A stretch of 12,880 nucleotides of DNA from G001797105 sp964528155 (GCA_964528155.1 CAZGRL010000101.1:1-12880); one strand, 5' to 3'; shown: positions 1 to 7,399, numbered from the stretch's first letter. The notes: generated by a model from the sequence alone, not told the origin. Numbers and translations are program-made.

Positions 1-952
1 GGATGGCCAGCGGTGGCTCACGGAATGTGGCTTGATATCGTGTCTCGAACGAGGTCCAATCCGGAAGGGCTGTCTGAGCCCCCCATTCCTCAACCACAAA
101 GCTCGCCGCAGTCGCCCCGGCCTGGACAGCCTTTCTCATCATCGTGGCGTCGCGTCCCATGAACGCAGCCGCCACGCCCACGAACGCATCTCCTGCGCCA
201 ACTGGGTCAACGACCCTGGCCGCCTTCACCGCTGGGATACGCTCCTCTCCATCCTCAGTAATGATGCGAGAGCCGCGGCGCCCTTCCGTCTGGATGAGCG
301 CTCGAGGACCCAGTTCAAATAGCGCCTCAACACTATTCAGGTGCAATGTGGCGACGAGCATCTCCAATTCCGAGCGGGTGCAGAATACAACGTCGGTGCA
401 TGAAGCAATCGGGCCAGCCAGCTCCGGAGATGTGGACAATGCACCGCTCGTTGTGACTAGGGCGCCCGATGCCTTCGCCAGACGGGCTGCCTCGAGCGTG
501 AATTCGTCGAACTTGTAGTTCAAGACAACTGCGCGCGCCTCGCGGATGACTCCAGCGTCGGGATGATAGCTATCCTGTGTCTCTGCAATGCCAAGGTGAG
601 AGATGCAGATAGTTACGCCAGCCGGATCAGTGAACAGAAAGCTGTGGCCACTCGCGCTTCCTCCCACTACCTTGACGCCCCGCTGGTCAACGCCTAGGGA
701 CTCGAAGTGGCCAAAGTAGCCATGGGAAACATAGTCCTCGCCTACAACGGAGACAAGCCCTGTCGAGAATCCCAAGCGGCAAGCAGCAGCAGCATTGTTC
801 GGAGCGCAGCCGCCCCACGTCATCGACCCAACACGCTCAATCCCGCTGGTGATGCGGATTGTCTCCCCCGGGGCCGGGATCCTCTCCACACCAAAGATGT
901 GATCGAAACTGCTCCAAGAGCCGACAGCTACTAGGTCGATACTGTTTGTCAC
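1..952 (-). CDS. PfkB-family carbohydrate/nucleoside kinase, 3' end outside window
   Basis: ATP-dependent kinase of the ribokinase/PfkB fold, expected to phosphorylate a sugar, nucleoside or related polyol in the cytoplasm. I translated 317 codons that stay open to the left edge. The N-terminal glycine/asparagine motif GGCAPNNAA is at residues 47-55. The family signature DPVGAGDAF is at 249-257, with D255 as the catalytic base in the anion-hole loop. At 317 residues it is already the usual length for the family, so the stop probably lies just outside the window. The start is a GTG, 13 nt after the stop of the upstream BtpA-like gene, with AGAGG about ten bases before it; no better ATG exists. 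It is the last visible gene of the operon and is probably cotranscribed with the BtpA-like gene. Substrate specificity cannot be read from the sequence; ribokinase-, adenosine kinase- and pseudouridine kinase-like members all carry these motifs. Confidence 0.88.
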   Translation of the reverse strand, partial: MTNSIDLVAVGSWSSFDHIFGVERIPAPGETIRITSGIERVGSMTWGGCAPNNAAAACRLGFSTGLVSVVGEDYVSHGYFGHFESLGVDQRGVKVVGGSASGHSFLFTDPAGVTICISHLGIAETQDSYHPDAGVIREARAVVLNYKFDEFTLEAARLAKASGALVTTSGALSTSPELAGPIASCTDVVFCTRSELEMLVATLHLNSVEALFELGPRALIQTEGRRGSRIITEDGEERIPAVKAARVVDPVGAGDAFVGVAAAFMGRDATMMRKAVQAGATAASFVVEEWGAQTALPDWTSFETRYQATFREPPLAI

Positions 953-965
953 TTCGCCAGCGCCT

Positions 966-1790
966 CTATGACATGCGCGCCTTCCTGACGGCATCCATGA
1001 ATGCAGAGGCACGCACAGCGGAGACGGGACGAGCCGCTATCCCCTCCTGCTTGATGCCTGAGCCGACTATGAGACCGTCTGCGATCTGCAGTATGGAGCC
1101 CACCGTTGCCTCATTCGCCCCTGCCCCGACTAGCACGGGGAGACTGACCGCGTCCTTCGCGACCGCCACATCTTCGAGAGGCGTCGACTGTCCTGTCGCC
1201 TCTCCAGTGATTATGAGCACGTCGGCTCCGGCCTCCGAAGCGCGCATGGCCGAGAGGGATACGGTGGATGGATAGATGGTTTCGGTGTACTTGGTGTGAA
1301 CATCGGCCAGCACGAGGAACGGAAGGCTCCCCAGCTGCCGTCGATACCGCTCAAATGCCCCCGCACACGGCGTAAGGATACCCATTCCCGACAGCGCGAC
1401 CTCGGCGAATACTTCCACGCGGATGAAGAGTGCGCCCACCGCAGCGGCAATTGCAAGTTCAGCCCTCCAAGCGTTGTACTGCACATTTACGCCGATCGGG
1501 ACGGACACCCTTCTCCGGACTTCACTGGCTATTGACGCCATGGCGGCTACGGTCTCCAATGGCACTTCCCCTACCAGGTATGGTTCGTCACCCAAGTTCT
1601 CAACTATTAGGCCATCAAACCCCGCTTGTTCAATCGCCTCCGAATCCGCAAGCGCGCGCTCGCGCACAGAGTTAAGGTCTCCATTGAATCTCGGGCTGCC
1701 CGGCAGCGGCAGCAGATGCACCATGGCAATCGCGGGCTTGGTTGTTCCGAACACGCTCTCGAGTGCGTCTACTCTCCCCATGGGCCCCAT
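966..1790 (-). CDS. BtpA/SgcQ-family TIM-barrel protein
   Basis: A 274-residue member of the BtpA family (PF03437, COG0434 SgcQ-type), a predicted TIM-barrel protein. One cyanobacterial member affects photosystem I stability, while most bacterial and archaeal members sit in sugar-type operons with no proven reaction. The family's N-terminal hallmark KPAIAMVHLLPLPGSP spans residues 18-33. ADVHTKY is at 162-168. Two glycine-rich turns near the end of the barrel, VGAGAN (221-226) and IVGSGIK (241-247), resemble the phosphate-binding loops of many TIM-barrel enzymes, so a phosphorylated substrate is a reasonable inference. Length is normal. Its start overlaps the end of the upstream amidohydrolase by 22 nt, which implies translational coupling; GAAGG lies just before the chosen ATG. 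A second ATG nine bases downstream (1781) is an alternative. The adjacent PfkB kinase may supply its phosphorylated substrate. Confidence 0.87.
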   Translation of the reverse strand: MGPMGRVDALESVFGTTKPAIAMVHLLPLPGSPRFNGDLNSVRERALADSEAIEQAGFDGLIVENLGDEPYLVGEVPLETVAAMASIASEVRRRVSVPIGVNVQYNAWRAELAIAAAVGALFIRVEVFAEVALSGMGILTPCAGAFERYRRQLGSLPFLVLADVHTKYTETIYPSTVSLSAMRASEAGADVLIITGEATGQSTPLEDVAVAKDAVSLPVLVGAGANEATVGSILQIADGLIVGSGIKQEGIAARPVSAVRASAFMDAVRKARMS

Positions 1791-2578
1791 ACCGCCTTCG
1801 CGTTCTCATTGAATATCGCCCTTAGCGCGTCTTCGGAGTATCCTCCGTCAAGTATCTTCATCAGCTCAACAGCCGGGGATTGGAATGGCCCGTCAGTGCC
1901 GAACAGAAGTTTGTGTGGGCCGACCTTCTTCACAAAGGCCTTGATGTCATATGGCCAAGCCTGACTCATATCACAGTAGACATTGTCGAGCTTGCCAGCC
2001 GCGATGATCGCGTCGGAGACGTAGTCGTGAAGGCCAATGTGAGCAATGACCACGCGAACTCGCGGGTACCGCCGTGCCAAGTCTGCCTGGAGAGAGGGCA
2101 AGTCCCGTGGTGGGTGCCCTGAGTGGAAGAGAAGGGGGATATCGAAATACTCCGCAGCCTCCATGAGTGGGGCCATAACCCGTGTGTCGTTCGGCCGATA
2201 GAAATCCGCGCGCGCAACAAGCTTAACTCCGCTCAACTTCCTTTCTTTGACAAAGTGGCTGATCCGCTCGTGCAGAAACTCGGCGCCGAAGAGAGGATTC
2301 AGCCGCATGAGGCCCTTTACTCGGCCTGGATACTGGGCTACAGCGCGCGCCACGGCCTCATTCGCCTCATCGTACGTGAAATCGGATGGCGGATTCAGAA
2401 CACGATCGGGCGGCAGTAGCACCACCTTGGAGACGCCGTAGCGGTCCAGTGTGGAGATGACGCTCTCGGGGTCATCGTATCGAAGGCCAGGAACCATCAA
2501 GGAGTCCGCGATGACGGGATCCGTTCCATAGTGCAGGTGAGCGTCAATTACCTCGATGCCCCTTGTATCCAAGATCAT
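1769..2578 (-). CDS. Amidohydrolase-2 family metal-dependent hydrolase
   Basis: A 269-residue cytoplasmic metallohydrolase of the Amidohydro_2 type (PF04909), a family that hydrolyses or decarboxylates small cyclic or carboxylated compounds using a TIM-barrel metal centre. All expected ligands are visible: HxH in DAHLH (H14, H16), H152 in LLFHSGH, H180 in VIAHIG and D229 in LLFGTDGPF, so the enzyme should be active. Its ATG overlaps the GntR regulator stop as ATGA, and its own end overlaps the BtpA-like start, so three genes are tightly coupled. The likely role is one hydrolytic step in the pathway fed by the upstream ABC importer. Lactonase-like and decarboxylase-like members share these motifs, so the reaction is unresolved. 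There is no signal peptide. Confidence 0.87.
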   Translation of the reverse strand: MILDTRGIEVIDAHLHYGTDPVIADSLMVPGLRYDDPESVISTLDRYGVSKVVLLPPDRVLNPPSDFTYDEANEAVARAVAQYPGRVKGLMRLNPLFGAEFLHERISHFVKERKLSGVKLVARADFYRPNDTRVMAPLMEAAEYFDIPLLFHSGHPPRDLPSLQADLARRYPRVRVVIAHIGLHDYVSDAIIAAGKLDNVYCDMSQAWPYDIKAFVKKVGPHKLLFGTDGPFQSPAVELMKILDGGYSEDALRAIFNENAKAVWGPWGE

Positions 2579-3342
2579 GGCGTTTCTCCAGTCTTGGACG
2601 CCCAGTACGTACGTCTTTGTAGCTCAACCTCGTAGCTGTATCGATCGCCGCGATAGAGTGCTGACGAGTACTCGACCGGATTGCCGTGAGACGACACGCC
2701 AATCCATCTGATGCTGAGGCATGGGAAACCGGGACGAATGAGAAGTAGGGCTGCATCCTCGGGCGAGGCACCCACTGCCTCGATGCGAGTTCGCCCGGCA
2801 ACGACGGACACACCGTACGACCGTTCGAGTAGCTCATAAATCGATTGCGTGAAATCATCATCTGGCGATACGGCGGGCAACAGATATGAGGTCGAAAGGA
2901 CAATGGGCTGATTGTCGATGTGACGCAATCGTATGACCCGGAGGACCCTCGTCCCAGATGGCTGTGCAAGCTCTCGCGCAACGTCGTGTGGCGCGGGGAC
3001 CTTCTCCACAGAGAGCACACTTGAAGTAACGCCGTAGCCCCTCGCACGCATCTCCTGGCTGAAGCTGACCAACCCCGGCAACAGCTCAATGATCTTGCCG
3101 GGACCGACGAACGTGCCAACACCTTGCCGCCTTTCAATCAGCCCCTTGTCGCTTAGGGCGCGTAGCGCTTGGCGAGCGGTCGCGCGACTGACGCCATACC
3201 GCTTTGCTAACTGTGCTTCGGTGGGCAGGATATCTCCAGGCTTCTTGTTACCGAGTCTGATCTCCTCCAGCAGGGCTTCCTGCAGTTGATGATAGAGAGG
3301 CAACGGACTGTCCGGCCGGAGGGTCACGGCAGCGTCAGCCAT
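2575..3342 (-). CDS. GntR-family transcriptional regulator, HutC type with UTRA domain
   Basis: A 255-residue regulator with an N-terminal winged helix (about residues 13-80) containing the GntR pattern PLYHQL, LPTEAQLAKRYGVSRATARQAL and GVGTFV, followed by a UTRA ligand-binding domain (about 90-245) ending in a YSYEVELQRR-like stretch. HutC-type members usually repress transport and catabolic operons and release DNA when a pathway metabolite binds. It lies inside the operon, between the creatininase-like and amidohydrolase genes, and overlaps the latter by ATGA. The start is uncertain. ATG at 3342 is given, ATG at 3372 is possible, and GTG at 3327 would overlap the stop of a small upstream reading frame as GTGA. 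None has a good ribosome binding site of its own. The repeated CCGGTT elements at the operon promoter are a plausible target, but this is inference. Confidence 0.88.
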   Translation of the reverse strand: MADAAVTLRPDSPLPLYHQLQEALLEEIRLGNKKPGDILPTEAQLAKRYGVSRATARQALRALSDKGLIERRQGVGTFVGPGKIIELLPGLVSFSQEMRARGYGVTSSVLSVEKVPAPHDVARELAQPSGTRVLRVIRLRHIDNQPIVLSTSYLLPAVSPDDDFTQSIYELLERSYGVSVVAGRTRIEAVGASPEDAALLLIRPGFPCLSIRWIGVSSHGNPVEYSSALYRGDRYSYEVELQRRTYWASKTGETP

Positions 3343-3419
3343 GGTATGCAATTCACTGTCTTGTGCGACCATAGGTTCTGTGTCTGTGCGGCGTGCTGGG
3401 ACCGTGCGGATTGCACCAT
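3324..3419 (-). CDS. Possible 31-codon leader peptide coupled to the GntR gene
   Basis: A small reading frame with an ideal Shine-Dalgarno AAGGAG at 3427-3432 and a seven-base spacer to its ATG at 3417-3419. Its TGA at 3324-3326 overlaps a GTG codon (3325-3327) in the GntR frame as GTGA. The GntR gene has no comparable ribosome binding site near any of its possible starts. The simplest reading is that ribosomes load here and reinitiate on the regulator. The peptide begins MVQSARSQHAAQTQNL and matches no family I recognise. It has no cluster of a single amino acid, which argues against classical attenuation. It could instead reflect a frameshift at the true start of the regulator, or a chance match. 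Confidence 0.35.
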   Translation of the reverse strand: MVQSARSQHAAQTQNLWSHKTVNCIPWLTLP

Positions 3420-3430
3420 CGCGACTCTCC

Positions 3431-4324
3431 TTAGCCTTTCCAGAGAGTCCTGAACCATCGACTCCGCTGCTCAAGGTCCTTTGGCCCCAAGAGTCGCGCA
3501 TAGTAGCTGTCCCATGCATGGTCCCAAGACTGATAGCCGTGGCTACCGCTCCGGAAGTACTCCGCGTAGTAGGGCAGCACCCCAGCAAGGAACTTCCGCT
3601 GCATTTCGTAGTAGTTGGCCAAGTACTCTCGCGCGGTGGGCGACTGCAGCTCCCGTAGAGCGTGTTCCCACGCGGCCATGATCTCGCCAAGTATCTCCAG
3701 GCCTTGTTCACGGCTAGCGCTGCGAGGGTCGACCCCCATGATCCCCCATTCCCTCCAGCCTCTAGGTTCGTCGAAGGCACTGGGTGGCAAAGAAGAGCTG
3801 ATGGAGCTCATGTCCACGAGCGAGGGCTCGAGCGCCATCATCAGTGATGTTTCGTAACGCGCGGCGTGGTCGAAGTAGAGCGATGAGTCGGCCACTGGGC
3901 CCGCCTCGCGAGTTGCCAGGACAAGTGAGTCGCAGTCGGCCATGTGGCTTTCTGCAGCTTCTGCCAGCAGAATCAACTGCTCGCCCGAGTAATGCCCTGA
4001 CACTACGAGGATGTATCTGAAGCCAAGTCGATCAAGCTGCCGAAACAGATCAACCCACATCGCGTGGAGCAGCTGCCAGTCGCAGGATAGACCGAATGGG
4101 TATTGGAGCAGTCCTGAGCCCAAGTAGTACGCCGGAAAGACGAGGCCCCCAAGACGCTGAGCTAGTTGACTACACAGTCGTTCTACCTTCAGACCGTCGG
4201 TTCCCAGGGGAAGGTGGTGAGAGTGCCATTCGACTACGCCGCACGGAAGCCAGGCAGCCGGCAATCTCGCCATTTCCGCCTCCGCATCTCTCGGCTTGAG
4301 GTGTGTGATCCTTTGTTCCTTCAT
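3431..4324 (-). CDS. Creatininase-family amidohydrolase
   Basis: A 297-residue cytoplasmic metalloenzyme of the creatininase family (PF02633), whose members open cyclic amides or hydrolyse formamides (creatininase, the FAPy deformylase ArfB, the mycofactocin peptidase MftE). Ligands match the family pattern: E32 and H34 in GVVEWHSHHLPLGTD, D43 at the end of that motif, H111 in VVSGHYSGEQ and E158 in HAARYETS. The motifs deviate from the usual E-x-H-G-x-H-L-P and N-G-H-G-G-N, so substrate preference probably differs from creatinine. Start: the reading frame is open further upstream, but the ATG at 4324 gives the usual N-terminus and has a G-rich run upstream, whereas extension would run into the intergenic hairpins. 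It follows the binding-protein gene by 110 nt that contain two stem-loops. The predicted role is hydrolysis of the imported compound. Confidence 0.86.
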   Translation of the reverse strand: MKEQRITHLKPRDAEAEMARLPAAWLPCGVVEWHSHHLPLGTDGLKVERLCSQLAQRLGGLVFPAYYLGSGLLQYPFGLSCDWQLLHAMWVDLFRQLDRLGFRYILVVSGHYSGEQLILLAEAAESHMADCDSLVLATREAGPVADSSLYFDHAARYETSLMMALEPSLVDMSSISSSLPPSAFDEPRGWREWGIMGVDPRSASREQGLEILGEIMAAWEHALRELQSPTAREYLANYYEMQRKFLAGVLPYYAEYFRSGSHGYQSWDHAWDSYYARLLGPKDLEQRSRWFRTLWKG

Positions 4325-4340
4325 CGTGAGGCCCCCCGCT

Positions 4341-4365
4341 TGAGAAAACTGCGGCGAACCCGCCG
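4341..4365 (-). terminator. Small hairpin plus short T run, possible attenuator
   Basis: On the minus strand a five-base-pair stem CGGCG/CGCCG with loop GGTT (4352-4365) is followed by CAG and then TTTT (4345-4348). This is a weak intrinsic-terminator shape about 20 nt before the creatininase-like start. Together with the much stronger hairpin just upstream it could lower expression of the downstream enzyme genes relative to the binding protein. The short stem and short T run make the call uncertain. Confidence 0.3.
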
Positions 4366-4381
4366 TGCCACCGGTCGGCCC

Positions 4382-4425
4382 GAGGGTTGCTGGGAGCCGA
4401 TCATCATCGGCCCCCAGCAACCCTC
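4382..4425 (-). promoter_or_regulatory. Strong intercistronic stem-loop after the binding-protein gene
   Basis: An inverted repeat of two 20-base arms (4382-4401 and 4406-4425) with 19 of 20 positions paired and a four-base loop at 4402-4405. It begins ten bases after the stop of the substrate-binding protein. No T run follows on the minus strand, so it is not a standard intrinsic terminator. Stem-loops in this position in ABC-importer operons are known to protect the upstream message from 3' exonucleases and so raise binding-protein levels above the other components. That role is inferred here; the pairing itself is directly visible. Confidence 0.8.
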
Positions 4426-4434
4426 ACCGTGTCG

Positions 4435-5601
4435 CTAGTAGCCGGTCTCGTCCGCCCCGTACTTGGTGACGTACAGCTCCTGCACCTTGTCCCCCCAGAA
4501 GTGAGAGTAGTCAGCCGGCGCTGGGATTACATGCTGCTCTTCGTAGAGCCCCTTGTTGTCACTATCCCAAGTCAGCTTCCAGTAGCAGTAACCTTCCGGA
4601 CTGAGTATATCGCGCTGCACCTCGCTTGCGTTCAGGTCGTAATGCTCGAGCCTCTGCCAAAAGTCCGTGAAGTCAGTGACAGTCATGCTGGAGCCGGTGC
4701 GACTGTTGAGAGTATCGGTGATGAATGTCCCGCACTCCTCCTTGTTGGCATCACAGTACCGCATGATCCGGAACATGACGTGCTGGATCTTCAGCATGAC
4801 ATCTTCGTTCTCGGTGGCATACTTCTCGGTGGTGACAAATCCGTTGATCGGCGGGGGAGCGAGCTCTGCCCCCGATGCGAGGACAACCATTCCCTCCTTC
4901 TCGGTACGGGTCCGCTGAGCGAGGCCACCCAGATACGCGTCACCCGTCCCAGAGAGAAAGGCGGCGAGTCCTTGGTCTGGATCCATGTCAATGATCGTGG
5001 CATCCTTCTGGTAATCCAGGCCGACACTACTTAGGGCCGCAACGACTTCCTTTCCCATGTCCGTGCCCATCGTCGTGAGAATGGTCCGGCCCTTGAGCTG
5101 TAGGAAGGTTGCCCTCAATGCCTCTTCATGCGACATCCCCTGCGCCTCAAAGTCCTTTACGGTCTTGAGTCCGCTGGCCGGATTGCCCATGAGGGCTGAC
5201 GCCTGGTCAAAGATGTTCCAGCCATACCAGAAGATCGCCTCTGGGAACTGGTGAACGACGGACACAACCCCGGCCGTATTGTTCACGGCCAAGTCAATTG
5301 ATCCAGATGCCAAGGTGGTCATGATGTCGTTCCACGCGAGCGTGGTCATCTCGACATCGAGACCCTCCTCCGCGTACCAGCCTTTGTCCACGCCGACAAG
5401 CGGCAGCAGGGTGTCCTGGAATGGCGATATCCCCATTCTCACCTTGATGAGCTGCTGCGGGGCTGCTGACGTTGCCGGCACGGAGGTTGCTACGGCGACG
5501 GGGGCCTCGGTGGCGCTGGGCACAGGAGTACCCGTCGCACACGCACTAAGCACAAGGCTACCCAAGATGGCAATCTCTACTACAAAGCGCGCCTGCTTCA
5601 T
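4435..5601 (-). CDS. ABC importer substrate-binding lipoprotein, NitT/TauT (SsuA/ThiY-like) family
   Basis: A 388-residue extracytoplasmic binding protein that delivers ligand to the permease and ATPase encoded just upstream. It has a lipoprotein signal: a short positive start, a hydrophobic segment and lipobox LSAC with C21. A Thr/Pro/Ala/Val-rich spacer (about 22-56) follows, then a mature domain beginning IKVRMGISPFQDTLLPLVGVDKGWYAEEGLDVEM, whose parts are typical of the NMT1/SsuA-type fold (short opening strand, 'GWYAEEGL', then 'ASGSIDLAV'). The family binds sulfonates, nitrate, pyrimidine precursors and similar small anions or heterocycles; the ligand here is unknown. The start at 5601 gives the proper signal peptide with GGAGAAG upstream; an ATG at 5625 would add eight residues. 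The 99-nt gap behind the permease includes an isolated AGGAGG with no convincing gene. Confidence 0.9.
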   Translation of the reverse strand: MKQARFVVEIAILGSLVLSACATGTPVPSATEAPVAVATSVPATSAAPQQLIKVRMGISPFQDTLLPLVGVDKGWYAEEGLDVEMTTLAWNDIMTTLASGSIDLAVNNTAGVVSVVHQFPEAIFWYGWNIFDQASALMGNPASGLKTVKDFEAQGMSHEEALRATFLQLKGRTILTTMGTDMGKEVVAALSSVGLDYQKDATIIDMDPDQGLAAFLSGTGDAYLGGLAQRTRTEKEGMVVLASGAELAPPPINGFVTTEKYATENEDVMLKIQHVMFRIMRYCDANKEECGTFITDTLNSRTGSSMTVTDFTDFWQRLEHYDLNASEVQRDILSPEGYCYWKLTWDSDNKGLYEEQHVIPAPADYSHFWGDKVQELYVTKYGADETGY

Positions 5602-5700
5602 GGCTTCTTCTCCCAATGAGTACATCGAATGTTAGCGGTCTAGGTACACGCTCAAGGACGCCCCAATATCTGGCCAGCTTCTCGATTTCGCCTCCTCTCC

Positions 5701-6480
5701 TCAGACGGCTGTTGCTTCAGGGGTCTCAGCCCATCTTGTCATTATGCCTGCCACGAGCGCGATGAGCCTCTCAACGGCAAAGGCCTCAAGGCCGATCACA
5801 ATGGTGCCCAATAGCACTACATCTGTATTGAGCGTCCGGCTCGCGAGCATGATGAGCGCCCCTATGCCACTCTTTGCGCCCATGAACTCGGCCGCGACAG
5901 TCAAGCCAAAGTCCAGTGCAATACCGACTCTGAGACCGGCAACGAGGTAGGGGACAATGCTGGGCAACACAACTGTTGAGTAAACCTGATTCTCCGATGC
6001 ACCAAGCGACCGTGCCGCTCTTGCAAAGACCAACGGCACGTTCTTGGAGGCGACAAGGGTGTTGACAACCATCACCATGAAACAGCCGAGCCCCCCAAGG
6101 AAGAGCTTTCCCGACTCCCCTATGCCAAACCACAGGATGACGAACGGAATGAGCGCGACTGGCGGAACGGGTCGGAGGGCCTCAATGATCGGATTCGCGA
6201 CATGGTAGACGAGCTTGGTGCGACCCATTGCCAGACCGACTGCCACTCCCAGGAGGGATCCGACCAGCCAGCTCACGAGTACCCGAACCAGCGTCGCGAG
6301 AGAGTCGGTGAGAAGTGTACCCTTCAATATGACAAGCCGGGCCCATACGGCTTCAGGGGCAGGGAAGAACAGACTGCGTATGGTCCCGGTGGCAGTGGTG
6401 AGAATCCACCAGACGACCGCGATCACCAGCAGGGTAAGGAGACTCACTGCGGGCCATCGCCAGCCCGCACGATTACGCAT
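5701..6480 (-). CDS. ABC importer permease, SsuC/TauC-like
   Basis: A 259-residue inner-membrane permease of the BPD_transp_1 type. Hydrophobic segments are visible at about 11-29, 62-84, 107-118, 124-143, 175-200 and 219-245, fitting the six-helix plan of this family. PVPPVALIPFVILWFGIG (105-120) is a characteristic stretch of SsuC/TauC-type permeases. The EAA-type coupling loop that docks on the ATPase is at about 153-186 (ARAARSLGAS, then LPSIVPYLVAGLRVG). A good Shine-Dalgarno, AAGGAG, lies in the 18-nt gap after the ATPase stop. It is cotranscribed with the ATPase and binding protein and should form the translocation pore as a homodimer. Confidence 0.92.
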   Translation of the reverse strand: MRNRAGWRWPAVSLLTLLVIAVVWWILTTATGTIRSLFFPAPEAVWARLVILKGTLLTDSLATLVRVLVSWLVGSLLGVAVGLAMGRTKLVYHVANPIIEALRPVPPVALIPFVILWFGIGESGKLFLGGLGCFMVMVVNTLVASKNVPLVFARAARSLGASENQVYSTVVLPSIVPYLVAGLRVGIALDFGLTVAAEFMGAKSGIGALIMLASRTLNTDVVLLGTIVIGLEAFAVERLIALVAGIMTRWAETPEATAV

Positions 6481-6498
6481 TGCCTTGCCTCTCCTTGT

Positions 6499-7281
6499 CT
6501 ATGTCAATTCTTCGAATCCAAGCTTCACGAGGATGTCGCGGCGCAGCGCCTGAAACTTCGGGGTTGTTCGGATTCCCACTGGGCGGGGGTGCTCAAAGGG
6601 CACGGGAATGCTAGCAACTACCCTCCCCGGGCGGGGACTCATCACGACGATTCGATCTCCAATGAACAACGCCTCCTCGACATCATGAGTCACGAAGATG
6701 ATCGTCTTGCGGTCCTGCTCGACGATGTGAAGCAGATCCACTTCCATGGTCTGTTTCGTGAATTCATCGAGTGCACCGAAAGGCTCATCCATGAGCAAGA
6801 TCGCGGGGTCACTGACGTAGGCTCTGGCAAGGTCGACCCGCTTCTTCATGCCACCCGAAAGGACCTTGGGATAGCTGTCGGCGAATTGCTTGAGGCCGAC
6901 AAGGTCAATGAACTTCTCAACGCGAGGACGCCACGTGGAGGCTGGGACTGCGCGCATTCGTGGTCCGTACGAAAGGTTTTCCCGGACAGTGAGCCATGGG
7001 AATACGGCGTCCGCCTGAAACACAACAGTCCGGTCAGGACCGGGTTCTCTAACACGCTCTCCGCGGACGCGGATGACACCCTCCGACGGGGCCATGAATC
7101 CCGCGACCAGATTGAGGAGCGTCGTCTTCCCGCATCCTGATGGGCCAACAAGAGATACCGTCTCCCCGGACTGGATTGAGAGGTTCGTTTCCGACAGGGC
7201 GAGCAGTCCCTCCTCCTCCGCCTCACTGGTGAACCTCTTGGCGACCCCTGAGATCTCGATTTCAACCACGCCAACTTCCAT
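6499..7281 (-). CDS. ABC importer ATP-binding protein, SsuB/TauB-like
   Basis: A 260-residue nucleotide-binding subunit that powers the SsuBCA-type importer. Motifs in order: Walker A GPSGCGKTT (46-54), Q-loop Q89 in VVFQADAVFPWLTV, signature LSGGMKKRVDLARA (141-154), Walker B ILLMDEP (161-167), D-loop GALD and switch H199 in VTHDVEEA. All are intact; LSGGM in place of LSGGQ is common in this subfamily. The start at ATG 7281 gives normal family length, with GGAGG about 13 bases upstream. The frame stays open to an ATG at 7473, but the extra 64 residues are rich in Pro, Arg and Cys, fit no family and lack a ribosome binding site, so they are treated as leader. It is the first gene of the operon. 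Confidence 0.92.
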   Translation of the reverse strand: MEVGVVEIEISGVAKRFTSEAEEEGLLALSETNLSIQSGETVSLVGPSGCGKTTLLNLVAGFMAPSEGVIRVRGERVREPGPDRTVVFQADAVFPWLTVRENLSYGPRMRAVPASTWRPRVEKFIDLVGLKQFADSYPKVLSGGMKKRVDLARAYVSDPAILLMDEPFGALDEFTKQTMEVDLLHIVEQDRKTIIFVTHDVEEALFIGDRIVVMSPRPGRVVASIPVPFEHPRPVGIRTTPKFQALRRDILVKLGFEELT

Positions 7282-7399
7282 CAGTGACTGGATCCTCCGG
7301 CGCAAGTAAAGGATGCTTGTGGATGCATCCGGGTGGACGAGCCTTCCCAGATGCACCCTCCAGCGGCATGTTGACGGGCAACTACCACTCAATCCCGTC

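Noticed and set aside
3343..3780. Upstream extension of the GntR frame into the creatininase gene
   Set aside because: The extension overlaps the well-supported creatininase-like gene in another frame, and the winged helix begins close to the chosen start.
4325..4420. Extended start for the creatininase-like protein at 4420
   Set aside because: It would translate through the two intergenic stem-loops and add residues not found in the family.
5602..5700. Possible small gene after the AGGAGG that follows the permease stop
   Set aside because: No start codon at suitable spacing leads to a frame of meaningful length. The open frame across this gap lacks a start and runs out of frame into the binding-protein gene.
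6202..7140. Plus-strand reading frame of 312 codons
   Set aside because: It is antisense to the permease and ATPase genes, whose motifs are complete and unambiguous. It has no recognisable domain.
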